Assembly: GCF_023898315.1 (NCBI RefSeq)
Contig: NC_064621.1
Coordinates: 537,189,383 to 537,253,382, forward strand
Direction of reading: 5' to 3'
DNA: 64,000 nt
DNA from: Schistocerca nitens
Taxonomy: Eukaryota > Arthropoda > Insecta > Orthoptera > Acrididae
The number at the start of each line of letters is the position of its first letter. Position 1 is the stretch's first letter. A model generated the notes under the pieces. That model did no database searches, had not been told where the DNA came from, and saw nothing but the letters and a program-made list of their open reading frames with translations. Positions 19,319 through 29,800 of this stretch are shown in pieces. A program made the translations under genes and the position numbers.

Positions 19319-21555
19319 CAGTCGTGGACAAAACGTGCGAGACCCCTCGCCTTTTCGTTATGCTGATCCGCACAGCTTTAAAGTCTGCTACACAGCATAA
19401 CAGGCAAGGCGACGAAGTGCTACCAACATACTATGCACAGGCGTTAAATTGAAATACTTTCCGAAATTTGTCAGACTGTTTTCAATCATGTGTAAGACTA
19501 TATTAATGCTGGTTAGTGTGTTAACAACAACATCTAAATATAAGATATAAATGAAAGAAGAAACGCTAATTAGTACGAACTGTACTAATAAAAACGGATT
19601 TCAGCTTATCGAGGTAACATAACTGTTTTAGTAAGACAAAGTACCCCAGATCGCTACGAATTAGCAAAATATTATGGGCATTCGACCGCGAATTGGTCTG
19701 TGTCAACGTTCAGACCAGTCATACTGGATTACCGTTGCTGACCTACCATCAAAGTGTGCAAATTTAGTAATGCGTGAAGATTCATAACGGAATTCAGTTA
19801 AAAGTCATTCACTGCCACACTTAAATCAATTCAGTTATTGACAGAAGCGGAAAAAGGAGGCAGTAAAAGTATGAAATTCTACAAAAGTTTCATATCGACA
19901 TCCACAGGGCGCCGGTGCAGAATAAAGGTAGCAATAAAACGTATTGGGGGCTCGAGAATTTCTTGAAATTCCTTTACTGATAGTCTATCTGCCTCCATCG
20001 AGATTAGAACCAGACCTCCCTTGCAGTAGCAAACACCTTTCACTACGCTAGCAGAGAACCCAGGCAAACAGTCCTCTATTATTATCCCAGACATGAATAA
20101 GCCGGCAGTTTCGCAATGCAAATGGCAAAATGATCTGCAGTTTCTGTTGCATAGAGCTTTCTGGACTCAAAAAAAAGAATAGTCTACCTTTATGTCACCG
20201 CTTATGTGACAATCATTCGGGATGTTTATCGAAATAACAAAAAGCTGTTATTAACGAGTAAATTTAGTAGGATAATTCTGCACCACCCCAGGAAATAAAC
20301 GGCGACGTAGCTGCCAAACGCATTCTGCAATGTTTCGAATTCTCCATTAGACATGCCACAGCCAGAAAACGTTCATTAGCCGATGTGTTCCTTAAGGTAG
20401 TTAGCAATGGAAATGCTCACAGATCTAAAACGCGTTGGCATTAATAGTGGGATCTGAATTACCACGTGTATAGGCAATTGATTTTATTTTCGTTCCTGTA
20501 AACGTGATTTGGATCGAAAACGTAGCTATGATTAATATGCTGATGTATCGACTGCAACCGGAACATTTCGAATAAAGAGTAGGGGAAATTATTAAGCGGC
20601 CCTCATCTTCAGTAACAGTAGTAGCAATTTTCGTTGTTAGGATTTCGTCACGTAAATCGGTAAAAATGGAACCCTACTTGTCTCACTTTCTTGACCGTCT
20701 ATCTGCCTACCCAGCCCTTAAAACTCGTTTACCTCGACTACGGGTGGACATAGTAAGCGGAAATGTATCGCACTTCCTGCGGTATACGGTCCCTTGGTGG
20801 TGTAAAAAAAGTGAGCTATGTCAACGCAATCTAAAGATACGGCTCTATATGTAAAGAAAATTTACGCGAAAGGTCCAAAAATGGTTCTAAGAACTATGCC
20901 ACCAAACTGCTTAGGTCATCAGTCCCCTGGATCTAGAACTACTTCAACCTACCTAACCTAACACACATCCATGCCCGGAGAAGTATTCGAACTGACGTTG
21001 CAAGCAGCCGCGCGGTCGGCGATATGACGCTTTTGAGCGCACGGCTAACCCGCGCCAGCAAGCTGTTAATATCATCTGGTGTTACTAAAAAGTTATTCAC
21101 TTTTGGTGAATGATTTTCTGCGCAGTCCATTTAAGAAAGAATAACTAAAATATATTTGATGTTACGGAAGAGGAAGGACGCGTAATTCATTTCCCCTTGG
21201 CTTTATTCATGATGTTAGATTCGCAGTCTGAGCATACATACTATCCATAGCCACGCTTTAGATCCAAGTCGTAGTCAAAGATATGCGAATACAACACATT
21301 GGCTTATACTTGAGGTATTTCGTTTCCCACGAAGTGGTGGCAGACGATCCTGTGGCGTCTTCGAAGCGCGAATTTCTCCAGTGCTTAGCTATCTCAGCAC
21401 ATCAGCTGAGCGAATTTGCGTAGTATGTTGGTAGCACTTCGTCGCCTTGCCTGTTATGCTGTGTAGCAGACTTTTATGCTGTGTAGCAGACTTGAAAGCT
21501 GTGCGGATCAGCATAACGAAAAGGCGAGGGGTCTCGCTCGTTTTGTCCACGACTG
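19319..21555. mobile_element. 2.2-kb element with ~120-bp terminal inverted repeats, no transposase
   Basis: Both ends begin CAGTCGTGGACAAAAC, reading inward, next to a TA (19317-19318 and 21556-21557). The inverted match extends about 118 bp (19319-19436 against 21417-21555), with one difference of note: the right arm contains a tandem copy of AGTCTGCTACACAGCATAA. The interior shows no recognisable transposase and contains a worn family B SINE at 20.87-21.06 kb. TA flanks and end sequence suggest a non-autonomous Tc1/mariner-type element. Confidence 0.75.
20872..21060 (-). mobile_element. worn SINE family B copy
   Basis: The tail-side match begins AAAATGGTTCTAAGAACTAT and GGTCATCAGTCCCC is still visible. 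The B-box region (TATTCGAACTGACG) and the head are strongly diverged. I cannot find a secure target duplication. Confidence 0.7.
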
Positions 21556-21690
21556 TACGTCCGACGTCCTGCGGGAATCTCAGAAGTGTGAGTATGTGGG
21601 ATACGAACAGGGAATGCGGATAGGTGGTGCTCGGTGCGAATGTGGGTCGGCAGTGGGGCGTGCCGAGATAAACCGCGCAGTTGCGATAAC

Positions 21691-21876
21691 AGTGCGTCCC
21701 GTGTGGCACAGTGGTTAACGTACCTGCATGGTAAGCAGGAGATCCCGTTCTCTAATTCCTATCCGGTAAACATTTTCACTCATCGCCGCTGATTCCACGT
21801 GATGTCCCGTTGCAACTACTATGAGTAATCCCTTCCCTTTCGTTTATGCCCCTCCACCTTCAATTTACATATAATG
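21691..21876 (+). mobile_element. SINE family C copy
   Basis: tRNA-like head with a TGGCACAGTGGTTAACG A box (about 21704) and GCATGGTAAGCAGGAGATCC; the B box is eroded. The body has the family signature CGCCGCTGATTCCACGTGAT and ends near CAATTTACATATAATG. Related copies are at 42.4 (minus), 44.2 and 52.8 kb (minus). Confidence 0.7.
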
Positions 21877-23706
21877 AATAGACAGCACGTAAAACGACTC
21901 AAAATCAGCCAGGTTAACATTTGTCTTGATCAAGAGAACATATTTCAACACAAGAACACATGTTTGTCACAATTATACGACGTACGTTATCAGGTCTATT
22001 CCCTGCAATAAAACATTAATCGCTTGAAGCAGCTTATAGTGGTAACATGAAATTCTTCAAATTCGTTAGAGATTTCGAGTACGTCTTACACTAAAAGATA
22101 TATTGTAAGAGGTCCATGACAAGAGAATTTATTGCTATCGCACTCGAGCAGATGTAACTTCGATGGATTGCTCACGCGCTGCCTGCGATATGTAAGCTAC
22201 AATAGAATCGCAGACCAGAGAGCAGTGTCGGCAGCGGTGGTGGTAGTAGTAGTAGTAGTAGTAGCAGCAGCTCGCAGTCGGGCGGTTGCGTCAGGTCGGT
22301 CGTAGAGAGCAGTTGTCGAGTTGTATAGCTCACACAGAGCACTTGTGTCCTGGAGTTCGGACAATGTAGTCGAATAGTGGTGTTTTGTAGCTCGAGAAGA
22401 GCAGTGGAGTTATAGTATTACCAAGGCCGGTCGTGGAGAACGATGGCGGTGCCTGAGCGATGTAGTATAAGGTAAAAGCAAAATATTATTGTTCTTTATT
22501 GCCGCGCGCGTATGTTAATTTCTACAACTGAATTTTGTACTATTGTTATATCGAAGTCCCATGTAAATGTTTTCAAAAATCTTTACAAGAAATAACTATT
22601 GACAGTCATTCATCTTAATTTAAAGATTTTACTAACTTCTCCTATCCATAGTCATGCCGATTATCGTAAAGAAAGTTTTTTCATACATAACAAAATCTAG
22701 TGGCCAGCATTGCACTGGGCTGTGCCAGAAAAATTTCTTGTAGCAGCAGATATATACGCGTTAACCGGCGACATCGTTGAGGTATGAATTTTCAGTTTAT
22801 TCAGAATGATTTTTCAGGGGCCATGATGCAGCACTGCTGACGTCCAGATTTACCAGTTTAGATTCACAGTCAGTTAATTAATGAAAGGTCACATTACGAG
22901 ATTTCTTTTGAAAGGTTATATATGAGTAACATTTTTATTGGGAGGCTAGTCACATTTTTATTGGGAGGTTACGGAATTTATCTGTTGGGAGGTTGCAATA
23001 TTTATGATTGAAACTTAAGTCTGAGAAGACATTTCATATAGCAAATTTAATCCTATACCTGTACTGTAGGTCTAGCTTCTACTTGAAGTAAACATCATGT
23101 AATTCCACTAATCCTATTCTTTGAAAACGTGTTTCTTCTTTCACAAGATGTGAGTGATTGAATTATGCCAGGAAACTGAGACGACTTCCATGCTAAACCC
23201 GTTATTCTTCACAATAGATGTTCTAAGTGTATGTCCCACATCTTGTAGCCACGTACAGTGACAACACATCTTACACGCTGAAAGAATATATATTCATCCA
23301 ACAATACGTGAAATGTACGCAGCTTAACATGTGAGAGGAACAGGAGATTGGAAAGACAAGGCGAGAAATGTGGAGAACTATGCCCGAATGTCCAAAAAAT
23401 TAGCAACCACTTGAACTGAATTTGTGTACTGAGGTGAAAAGAACAGCAAAATAACGATCGTTACAACTACAAATGTTAACGTAAGTATACATGGCCGATA
23501 GCTGAAGATACACAAAGCGTGACCACGTGTTACTGAGTCATAAGCTGCACAAACCTATACACTAATCATTAAACAGAAAGCAACTGTAAGATAACAAGTT
23601 ACGTTTCATGTGCAGAACCCGAAGCAGTCAACTGATTACAAACCTGCAGTTCGGCCAAATTATGGTTTTAGTTCCATTCTATAATTAGCATGACGAAAAC
23701 GAATAA
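21877..23706. other. unassigned, with simple repeats
   Basis: No supported gene. A (TAG)n-like trinucleotide tract lies at 22239-22270, followed by GC-richer sequence to about 22470. Three imperfect 23-bp tandem units (core TTGGGAGG) lie at 22929-22998. Confidence 0.5.
22929..22998. repeat. three imperfect 23-bp tandem units
   Basis: Units begin at 22929, 22952 and 22975; each holds TTGGGAGG after an ATTTTTA- or ATTTATC-type segment. Divergence suggests age. Function unknown. Confidence 0.7.
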
Positions 23707-23710
23707 CTCA

Positions 23711-23749
23711 GGGCGCTGATGACCTCGATGTTGAGCGCCCATAAACCCC

Positions 23750-23794
<45 letters not shown>
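23711..23794 (+). repeat. LINE 3'-end relic with hairpin and AC microsatellite
   Basis: The sequence 23711-23740 forms a stem GGGCGCT / AGCGCCC around GATGACCTCGATGTTG. It is followed by ATAAACCCC and then (AC)22 to 23794. The I-like LINE ends with the same stem and TTAAACCC before its poly-A tail (25936-25977). I read this as a very short, 5'-truncated copy of that LINE or a relative. Confidence 0.7.
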
Positions 23795-23797
<3 letters not shown>

Positions 23798-25099
23798 TAA
23801 CTCAAGAAATACGAGTTCCGCAATACAGCACCACGTGCTGGTCATGAAGAGAACAGAACAAGTTTTAGGGGTTGATGCCTTTGAAAAACACGCAAAACGA
23901 TAATAAAAGAGACTGAAAAAGAAAGATTCCACATTTGCTGAACGTCCTCTGAATGAGTATCATTTTTATGATATTAAATGCGTTATTAACAGTACAATTA
24001 ATGCTCAAAACAAACATCACTTGAAATTATGGTGATTAATAAATTCTAATCACAGAAATCCTGAGTTAATTCTTCGCGATCAAACACAGTTCCAATATTC
24101 ATCCTTGCTAGAGTAGCAGCAGCCAGTTAACAATTTTCTCACCATAAGATAATACCCAAGTTCTAAGTACCGTATAACTTTTTCCCACCCACATTCCTGT
24201 GACTTCTTTTTCCCATCTTGCATCCCCACCACATTTTTGTGTGTTCACCAAACTCACCAGCTATTTTGTCCAAATAAGGTAGTAGTCAGGGCCAGTAGTC
24301 ACTTGTGCATTGCTTTGACCTTCAGATACTTATACTTTTAATCTTTGAATATAATGTAGTGTAACGGACATTTGTTCGTAGCTGCTTTGTGCATTTCGAT
24401 GTGTTTGCATTTTTCGAGCGCATACATACACGAAAAAGGTTACATACCCTTGGAAAACAATCTTTTTACAGTTGTAAAGTCTCGCTGATGTTGTGTGGAG
24501 TACCTAAGTAGTCTGAGGATGACCTAGCAAACTGAAAGCCGGTTCATAACGAACTATAAAATAAATTATTTTGTGGAACATCAGTATTGCGTATTTCAGT
24601 TTTGGATAAATGTTATCGTTCCTACGTCACTGCACGCAGCGCGACCCATCTAGCGCACTCACGGTCACCTGCTTGTTCCGCCATGTCCACCAGTAGAGTA
24701 CTTGTTCATACAGAATGCTGACTTGCGAAGGGGTCAGCGGAAACCAACGACACATTTCGACTCGAGACCATCTGAGATTATTACAACAGTACGCTATATT
24801 TCACTTCCAAAAACATTTATCATCTGGATGCAAAATAAAATCAGTGCCCACTATTATTGAAGCATAGCAGTGGAAGAAAACAGAGTTGACATTTAGGCAG
24901 AAGTGCTTTTCGGCTGCCAGGGTTGGGAACTTACATAAGCCGAAGCCGAGTTCGTGTCATGACGAGAGTCCCTCGAGAGTGGCGTGACGGGCGTGGATGT
25001 TTCATGAGGAGTGATCAACGGCAGGGAAGAGGTCGAGTTGCGTGTCAGGCTGCCGGCTAGGCAGCGGAAAGGTCAGATGCGAGAGAAAGAAAAAGATAC
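23795..25099. other. unassigned
   Basis: No gene found. A segment near 24515-24560 with CTGAGGATGACC...GAAAGCCGGTT resembles the ends of dispersed repeats, but I cannot assign it. Confidence 0.35.
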
Positions 25100-25255
25100 T
25101 CATCACATACTTAGTAAGCTCGAGTTCAGAGTGGGATATGTCTTGGAGATACAAACTGCTGTGTCACAAGGTTCGATACTGGATCCACTACTACGTTTTT
25201 CACGTGTTAATGATCTCCCATCGTATAAGAATAAAGAAGTAATTCTTATTTGAAA
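25100..25255 (+). mobile_element. small LINE reverse-transcriptase relic
   Basis: A plus-strand frame reads QTAVSQGSILDPLLRFSRVN followed by DLPS, clearly derived from the conserved reverse transcriptase block of the form VPQGSILGPLLFLLYVNDLP. The catalytic AspAsp block that should follow is absent. The relic is only about 50 codons long. Confidence 0.6.
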
Positions 25256-25739
25256 AATGACAAAAATACGAACACAATCTTCAGCTGAGATAATCTTTAT
25301 TATTAAACAGAGTGCAACCATCAGCTCGGACTCCTTCAGTAACATGTAACTCTGGGTGCAAACGTCGGACTGAAAATCAAGTGTTTCGCTAGTGGTTGTG
25401 TATTCCATCATGGGCATCCAGCGCTTGTCACGAAGTGATGCAAGCTATGCGCGACTGTCACCACTAAAACAAAAACAAAGAATTAGCTATTTCTTTTTGT
25501 ATGTGTGCGTAAATCGAGCGCGAAGCATGCAAATGCTCCTTCGTGGATCACATAACGCAAACGACACGAACGGTATCGCAACAACAGAGCTGTGAGTGAC
25601 TTAAATTAAGCTAAATAACTCTTGCAAAAATCTATATTGCTATAAATTGTGAGCGTCAGGCGCTCATTATTGTCTCTGCGCCACTGTGACAACGGAATCA
25701 CATCACAATGAAGTAACATGCTGGAAATTCACTTAGTTA
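25256..25739. other. unassigned
   Basis: No gene or repeat recognised up to the Tc1-like end. Confidence 0.35.
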
Positions 25740-26076
25740 TACACTGAAGAGCCAAAGAAACTGGTACACCTTCATAATATCATGTAGGGCCCCCGCGGAC
25801 ATGCAGAAGTGCCGCAACATGACGTGGCATGGACTCGACTAGTGTCTGAAGTACTGCTGGAGGACACTGACGCCATGAATGCTGCACAGCTGTCCATAAA
25901 TACGTAATAGAACGATGGGATTTTTTTTTTTTTTGTTTGGGTTTAAGGGCGCTCAACTGCTGAGGTCATTAGCGCCCGGTCACTGTTGTGAGAGCACATG
26001 GAATCTGGTAAAACTCAAGGGGATGGGGGGACACCAAAAGGACCTGACAAATATGCAGATAAAACAAGTAAAAAGG

Positions 26077-29000
26077 TTAAATGTCTTTGGACAAGCCAGT
26101 TAAAGGTATAAAACGCAGAATACGAGCAGCTGCACGAGCGTCATCAGCTAAAACATCCGGTAAAGTAGATGGCAGGGACAGGACAACACGAAATTGACTA
26201 AAACGGGGACACGACAATAAAATATGGCGCACTGTTAATGCCTGACCACAAGGGCACTGCGGGGCTGGGTCACCGGAGAGCAGGTAGCGGTGGCTAAACC
26301 GGCAATGCCCAATCCGCAACCTGGTCAGAAGGACCTCCTCGCGCCGAGATGGTCGGGAGGATGTTGTCCAAGCAGTTGGGAGCGGTTTTACTGCCCGGAG
26401 CTTGTTTCCTTGGAGGGATGACCAAGCATCCCACCACAACGACACAAGCCTCTTACATACATCCCCACGAACGTCAGATGACGGGACACAATGGGAGGCT
26501 GGCCGAGGCAGGAGGACTGCAGCCTTGGCTGCAGCATCCGCAGCCTCATTCCCAGGCACTCCTACAAGTCCGGGAACCCACAGAAAGCTGACAGGAGAAC
26601 CATTATCAGCGAAAGAATGGAGGGACTGCTGTATTCGTTGTGTCAAGGGATGGACCGGATAGGGAGCTCCAAGGCTCTGAAGAGCACTGAGTGAGTCAGA
26701 GCAGAGTACATACGATGAATGGCGGTGGCGGTGGGCATACTGAACGGCCTGATGGAGAGCAAAAAGCTCGGCCGTAAAGCTCGAACATTGGTCGAGCAGC
26801 CGGTATTTAAAGGTGGCGGCCCCGACGACAAAGGCACAGCCGACACCATCGTCAGTTTTGGAGCCATCGGTGTAAATAAAGGTGTGACCGGCAAGTCGAG
26901 CACGAAGTTCGACAAACCGTGAGCAATACACTGCAGTCGGAGTACCCTCCTTCGGGAGTGAGCTGAGGTCGAGATAAATATGAACCAGAGCCTGGAGCCA
27001 AGGTGGTGTCGGGCTCTCACCCTCTCTGAAGGTGGTAGGGAGGGCAAAATCCAATTGTCGAAGCAGGCGACGGAAGCGGACTCCGGGGGGCAGCAGGGCA
27101 GACACATACAACCCGTACTGACGGTCGAGAGAATCGGCGAAGAAGGACTTGTAGGAGGGGTGGTCGGGCATAGACAACAGCCGGCAGGCATACCGACACA
27201 GCAGTACGTCGCGCCGGTAGGTCAATGGTAACTCGGCAGCTTCAGCATAAAGACTCTCGACAGGACTAGTGTAGAAGGCTCCGGTCGCAAGACGTATCCC
27301 CCGATGGTGGATGGAGTTGAGCCGGCGTAAGAGGGATGGCCGAGCGGACGAGTAGACGAAGCTCCCATAATCCAGCTTCGATCGGACTATGGACCGATAC
27401 AAGCGAAGCAGGACAGTGCGATCCGCTCCCCAAGATGAACCGCTAAGAACTCTGAGGACATTAAGGGAACATGTACAACGGGCCGCCAAATAAGAGACAT
27501 GTGGAGACCAACACATTTTCCTGTCCAACGTGAGCCCTAGAAACTTAGTTGTGTCCACGAATGGGAGAACAACGGGACCGAGATGTAAGGATGGCGGAAG
27601 GAACGCTTTATATCGCCAAAAGTTGATACAAACCGTCTTCTCTTCAGAGAACCTGAAGCCATTTGCCACGCTCCATGAGTAGAGGCTGTCTAGACAACGC
27701 TGAAGGCAGCGCTCCAGGAGGCATGTTCTCTGGGCACTGTAGTAGATCGCGAAGTCATCGACAAAGAGAGAGCCTGAGACATTAGGTGGAATGCAATCCA
27801 TAATTGGATTGATCGCGATGGCAAAAAGGGCTACGCTCAAGACGGAGCCCTGAGGCACTCCGTTCTCCTGGAGGAAGACATCGGACAATACGGAACCCAC
27901 ACGTACCCTAAACTTTCGATCCGTTAAAAAGGAATCAATAAAAAGGGGCAGGCGACCGCGTAGGCCCCACCTGTGCATAGTGCGGAGGATACCTCCTCTC
28001 CAACAGGTATCGTAAGCCTTCTCCAAGTCGAAGAACACGGCTACCGTTTGGCGCCTTCGCAAAAAGTTGTTCATGATGAATGTCGACAAGGTCACAAGGT
28101 GGTCAACAGCGGAGCCGCGGCGACGAAAGCCGCATTGGACATTAGTAAGTAGCCGTCGAGATTCAAGAATCCAGACTAACCCAGCATTAACCATGCACTC
28201 CATCACCTTACAGACACAGCTTGTAAGAGAAATGGGGCGGTAACTAGAAGGAAGGTGTCTATCCTTCCCGGGTTTGGGTATAGGAACAACAACGGCGTCA
28301 CGCCAACGCATGGGGACCTGACCTTCGGTCCAGACGCGATTGTAGGTACGAAGAAGGAAGCTTTTGCCCGCCGGAGAAAGGTGTGCCAGCATCTGAACGT
28401 GAATGGCATCTGGCCCCGGAGCAGAGGACCGGGACAGTGCAAGCGCACGTTCGAGTTCCCGCATAGTAAAGGGGGCATTATAAGTTTCTAGATTCAGCGA
28501 GTGGAAGGAAGGTCGCCGAGCCTCTTCTGCCTCTTTCCTGGGAAGGAAGGCAGGATGGTAATGGGCGGAGCTTGAAACCTCCGCGAAAAAGCGGCCAAAG
28601 GCGTTGGAGACAGCCACAGGATCAACAAGGACCTCATTACCTGAGGTCAGGCCAGGTACCGAGGAGTGGGCCTTAATGCCCGACAGCCGGCGCAGGCTAC
28701 CCCAAACGACGGAAGAGGTAGTAAAACTGGTAAAGGAGCTGGTGAACGAGGCCCAACAAGCTTTTTTGCTGTCTTTGATGACTCTACGGCATTGCGCTCG
28801 GAGTCGTTTGTATTCAATACAATTCGCCAACGTAGGATGGCGGCGAAAGGTGCGTAAAGCACGTCGTCGAGCACGGATAGCGTCCCTACAAGCCTCGTTC
28901 CACCAGGGGACGGAAACGCGACGTGAAGAAGTAGTACGAGGGATGGAACGTTCGGCAGCATTGATGATAACAGCCGTGAGGTATTCGACCTGACTGTCAC

Positions 29001-29757
29001 AACTGGGAAAATCGTGGTCCGGAAAGGTCGCCAGGGAGGAGTAAAGTCCCCAGTCAGCTTTGAGTATGTTCCAGCTCGAAGGACGTGGGGATGGGGTGTG
29101 GTGCAGGAGACGAACGACACAGGGGAAGTGGTCGCTCGAATAGGTGTCAGAAAGGACATACCACTCGAACCGACGGGCAAGAGTGGTAGAACAGATCGAG
29201 AGGTCCAAGTGGGAGTAGGTATGAGTAGAGTCCGAGAGGAAAGTCGGGGCGCCAGTATTGAGGCAGACAAGATTGAGATGGTTGAAGACATCCGCCAAGA
29301 GTGAGCCTCTTTGACAGGATGCAGGAGAGCCCCAAAGGGGATGATGGGCATTGAAGTCGCCAAACAAGAAAAACGGCGGAGGAAGCTGAACAATCAGGTG
29401 CATCATGTCAGCCCGACTAACAGCAGATGACGGTGGAGTGTAGATGGTACAAACTGAAAAAGTAAAAGCAGAAAGAGTAATGCGGACAGCTATTGCTTGG
29501 AGTGGGGTGGTCAATGGGATGGGATGGTAATAGACATCGTCCCGAACGAGCAACATGACCCCACCATGAGCTGGGACACCGTCCACAGGCGTGAGGTCAT
29601 ACCGCTCCGAGGTATAGTGGGTAAAGGCAATACGGTCAGTCGGGCACAACTTGGTTTCCTGGAGACCAAGGACGAGCGGACAGTGCAGGCGGAGGAGCAG
29701 TTGCAATTCCTCCCGATTAGATCGAATACCTCTTATGTTCCAATGAAACAACGCCAT
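26077..29757 (-). CDS. LINE ORF2: endonuclease, reverse transcriptase, RNase H (1226 aa)
   Basis: Enzyme for target-primed reverse transcription. Residues 1-220 are the apurinic-like endonuclease: WNIRGIRSN, LQETKL, FGDFNAHHPLWG, LDLSICS and SSDHFP with its catalytic His. The RT spans about 430-700, with VVPIPKPGKD, SYRPISLTS, FFDLEKAYDT, NGVPQGSVLS and the catalytic FVDDF near residue 667. RNase H lies at about 960-1085: YTDGSK, TAELFAL, CSDSLSAL and NEAADAAAK. Its usual WVPGHVG reads WVPGLVG (codon at 26566-26568). A CPCGQ...RHILLSC Cys/His motif is near the C-terminus. The start at 29757 (MALFHWNIRG) is the standard ORF2 opening. No stop or frameshift interrupts it. Confidence 0.95.
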   Translation of the reverse strand: MALFHWNIRGIRSNREELQLLLRLHCPLVLGLQETKLCPTDRIAFTHYTSERYDLTPVDGVPAHGGVMLLVRDDVYYHPIPLTTPLQAIAVRITLSAFTFSVCTIYTPPSSAVSRADMMHLIVQLPPPFFLFGDFNAHHPLWGSPASCQRGSLLADVFNHLNLVCLNTGAPTFLSDSTHTYSHLDLSICSTTLARRFEWYVLSDTYSSDHFPCVVRLLHHTPSPRPSSWNILKADWGLYSSLATFPDHDFPSCDSQVEYLTAVIINAAERSIPRTTSSRRVSVPWWNEACRDAIRARRRALRTFRRHPTLANCIEYKRLRAQCRRVIKDSKKACWASFTSSFTSFTTSSVVWGSLRRLSGIKAHSSVPGLTSGNEVLVDPVAVSNAFGRFFAEVSSSAHYHPAFLPRKEAEEARRPSFHSLNLETYNAPFTMRELERALALSRSSAPGPDAIHVQMLAHLSPAGKSFLLRTYNRVWTEGQVPMRWRDAVVVPIPKPGKDRHLPSSYRPISLTSCVCKVMECMVNAGLVWILESRRLLTNVQCGFRRRGSAVDHLVTLSTFIMNNFLRRRQTVAVFFDLEKAYDTCWRGGILRTMHRWGLRGRLPLFIDSFLTDRKFRVRVGSVLSDVFLQENGVPQGSVLSVALFAIAINPIMDCIPPNVSGSLFVDDFAIYYSAQRTCLLERCLQRCLDSLYSWSVANGFRFSEEKTVCINFWRYKAFLPPSLHLGPVVLPFVDTTKFLGLTLDRKMCWSPHVSYLAARCTCSLNVLRVLSGSSWGADRTVLLRLYRSIVRSKLDYGSFVYSSARPSLLRRLNSIHHRGIRLATGAFYTSPVESLYAEAAELPLTYRRDVLLCRYACRLLSMPDHPSYKSFFADSLDRQYGLYVSALLPPGVRFRRLLRQLDFALPTTFREGESPTPPWLQALVHIYLDLSSLPKEGTPTAVYCSRFVELRARLAGHTFIYTDGSKTDDGVGCAFVVGAATFKYRLLDQCSSFTAELFALHQAVQYAHRHRHSSYVLCSDSLSALQSLGAPYPVHPLTQRIQQSLHSFADNGSPVSFLWVPGLVGVPGNEAADAAAKAAVLLPRPASHCVPSSDVRGDVCKRLVSLWWDAWSSLQGNKLRAVKPLPTAWTTSSRPSRREEVLLTRLRIGHCRFSHRYLLSGDPAPQCPCGQALTVRHILLSCPRFSQFRVVLSLPSTLPDVLADDARAAARILRFIPLTGLSKDI

Positions 29758-29800
29758 CGCTAGTCAAAAAGTTGGGGGAACGAGACGGGGGAAGAGCTGG

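Noticed and set aside
22239-22270. Trinucleotide (TAG)n tract followed by GC-rich sequence, possible 5' exon of a gene
   Set aside because: No open frame, splice context or conserved protein can be read from it.
22929-22998. Possible CRISPR-like repeat array
   Set aside because: Units are contiguous without spacers, and the genome is eukaryotic.
26349-29304. Several plus-strand open frames of 60-130 codons
   Set aside because: They are antisense shadows of the GC-richer LINE ORF2.
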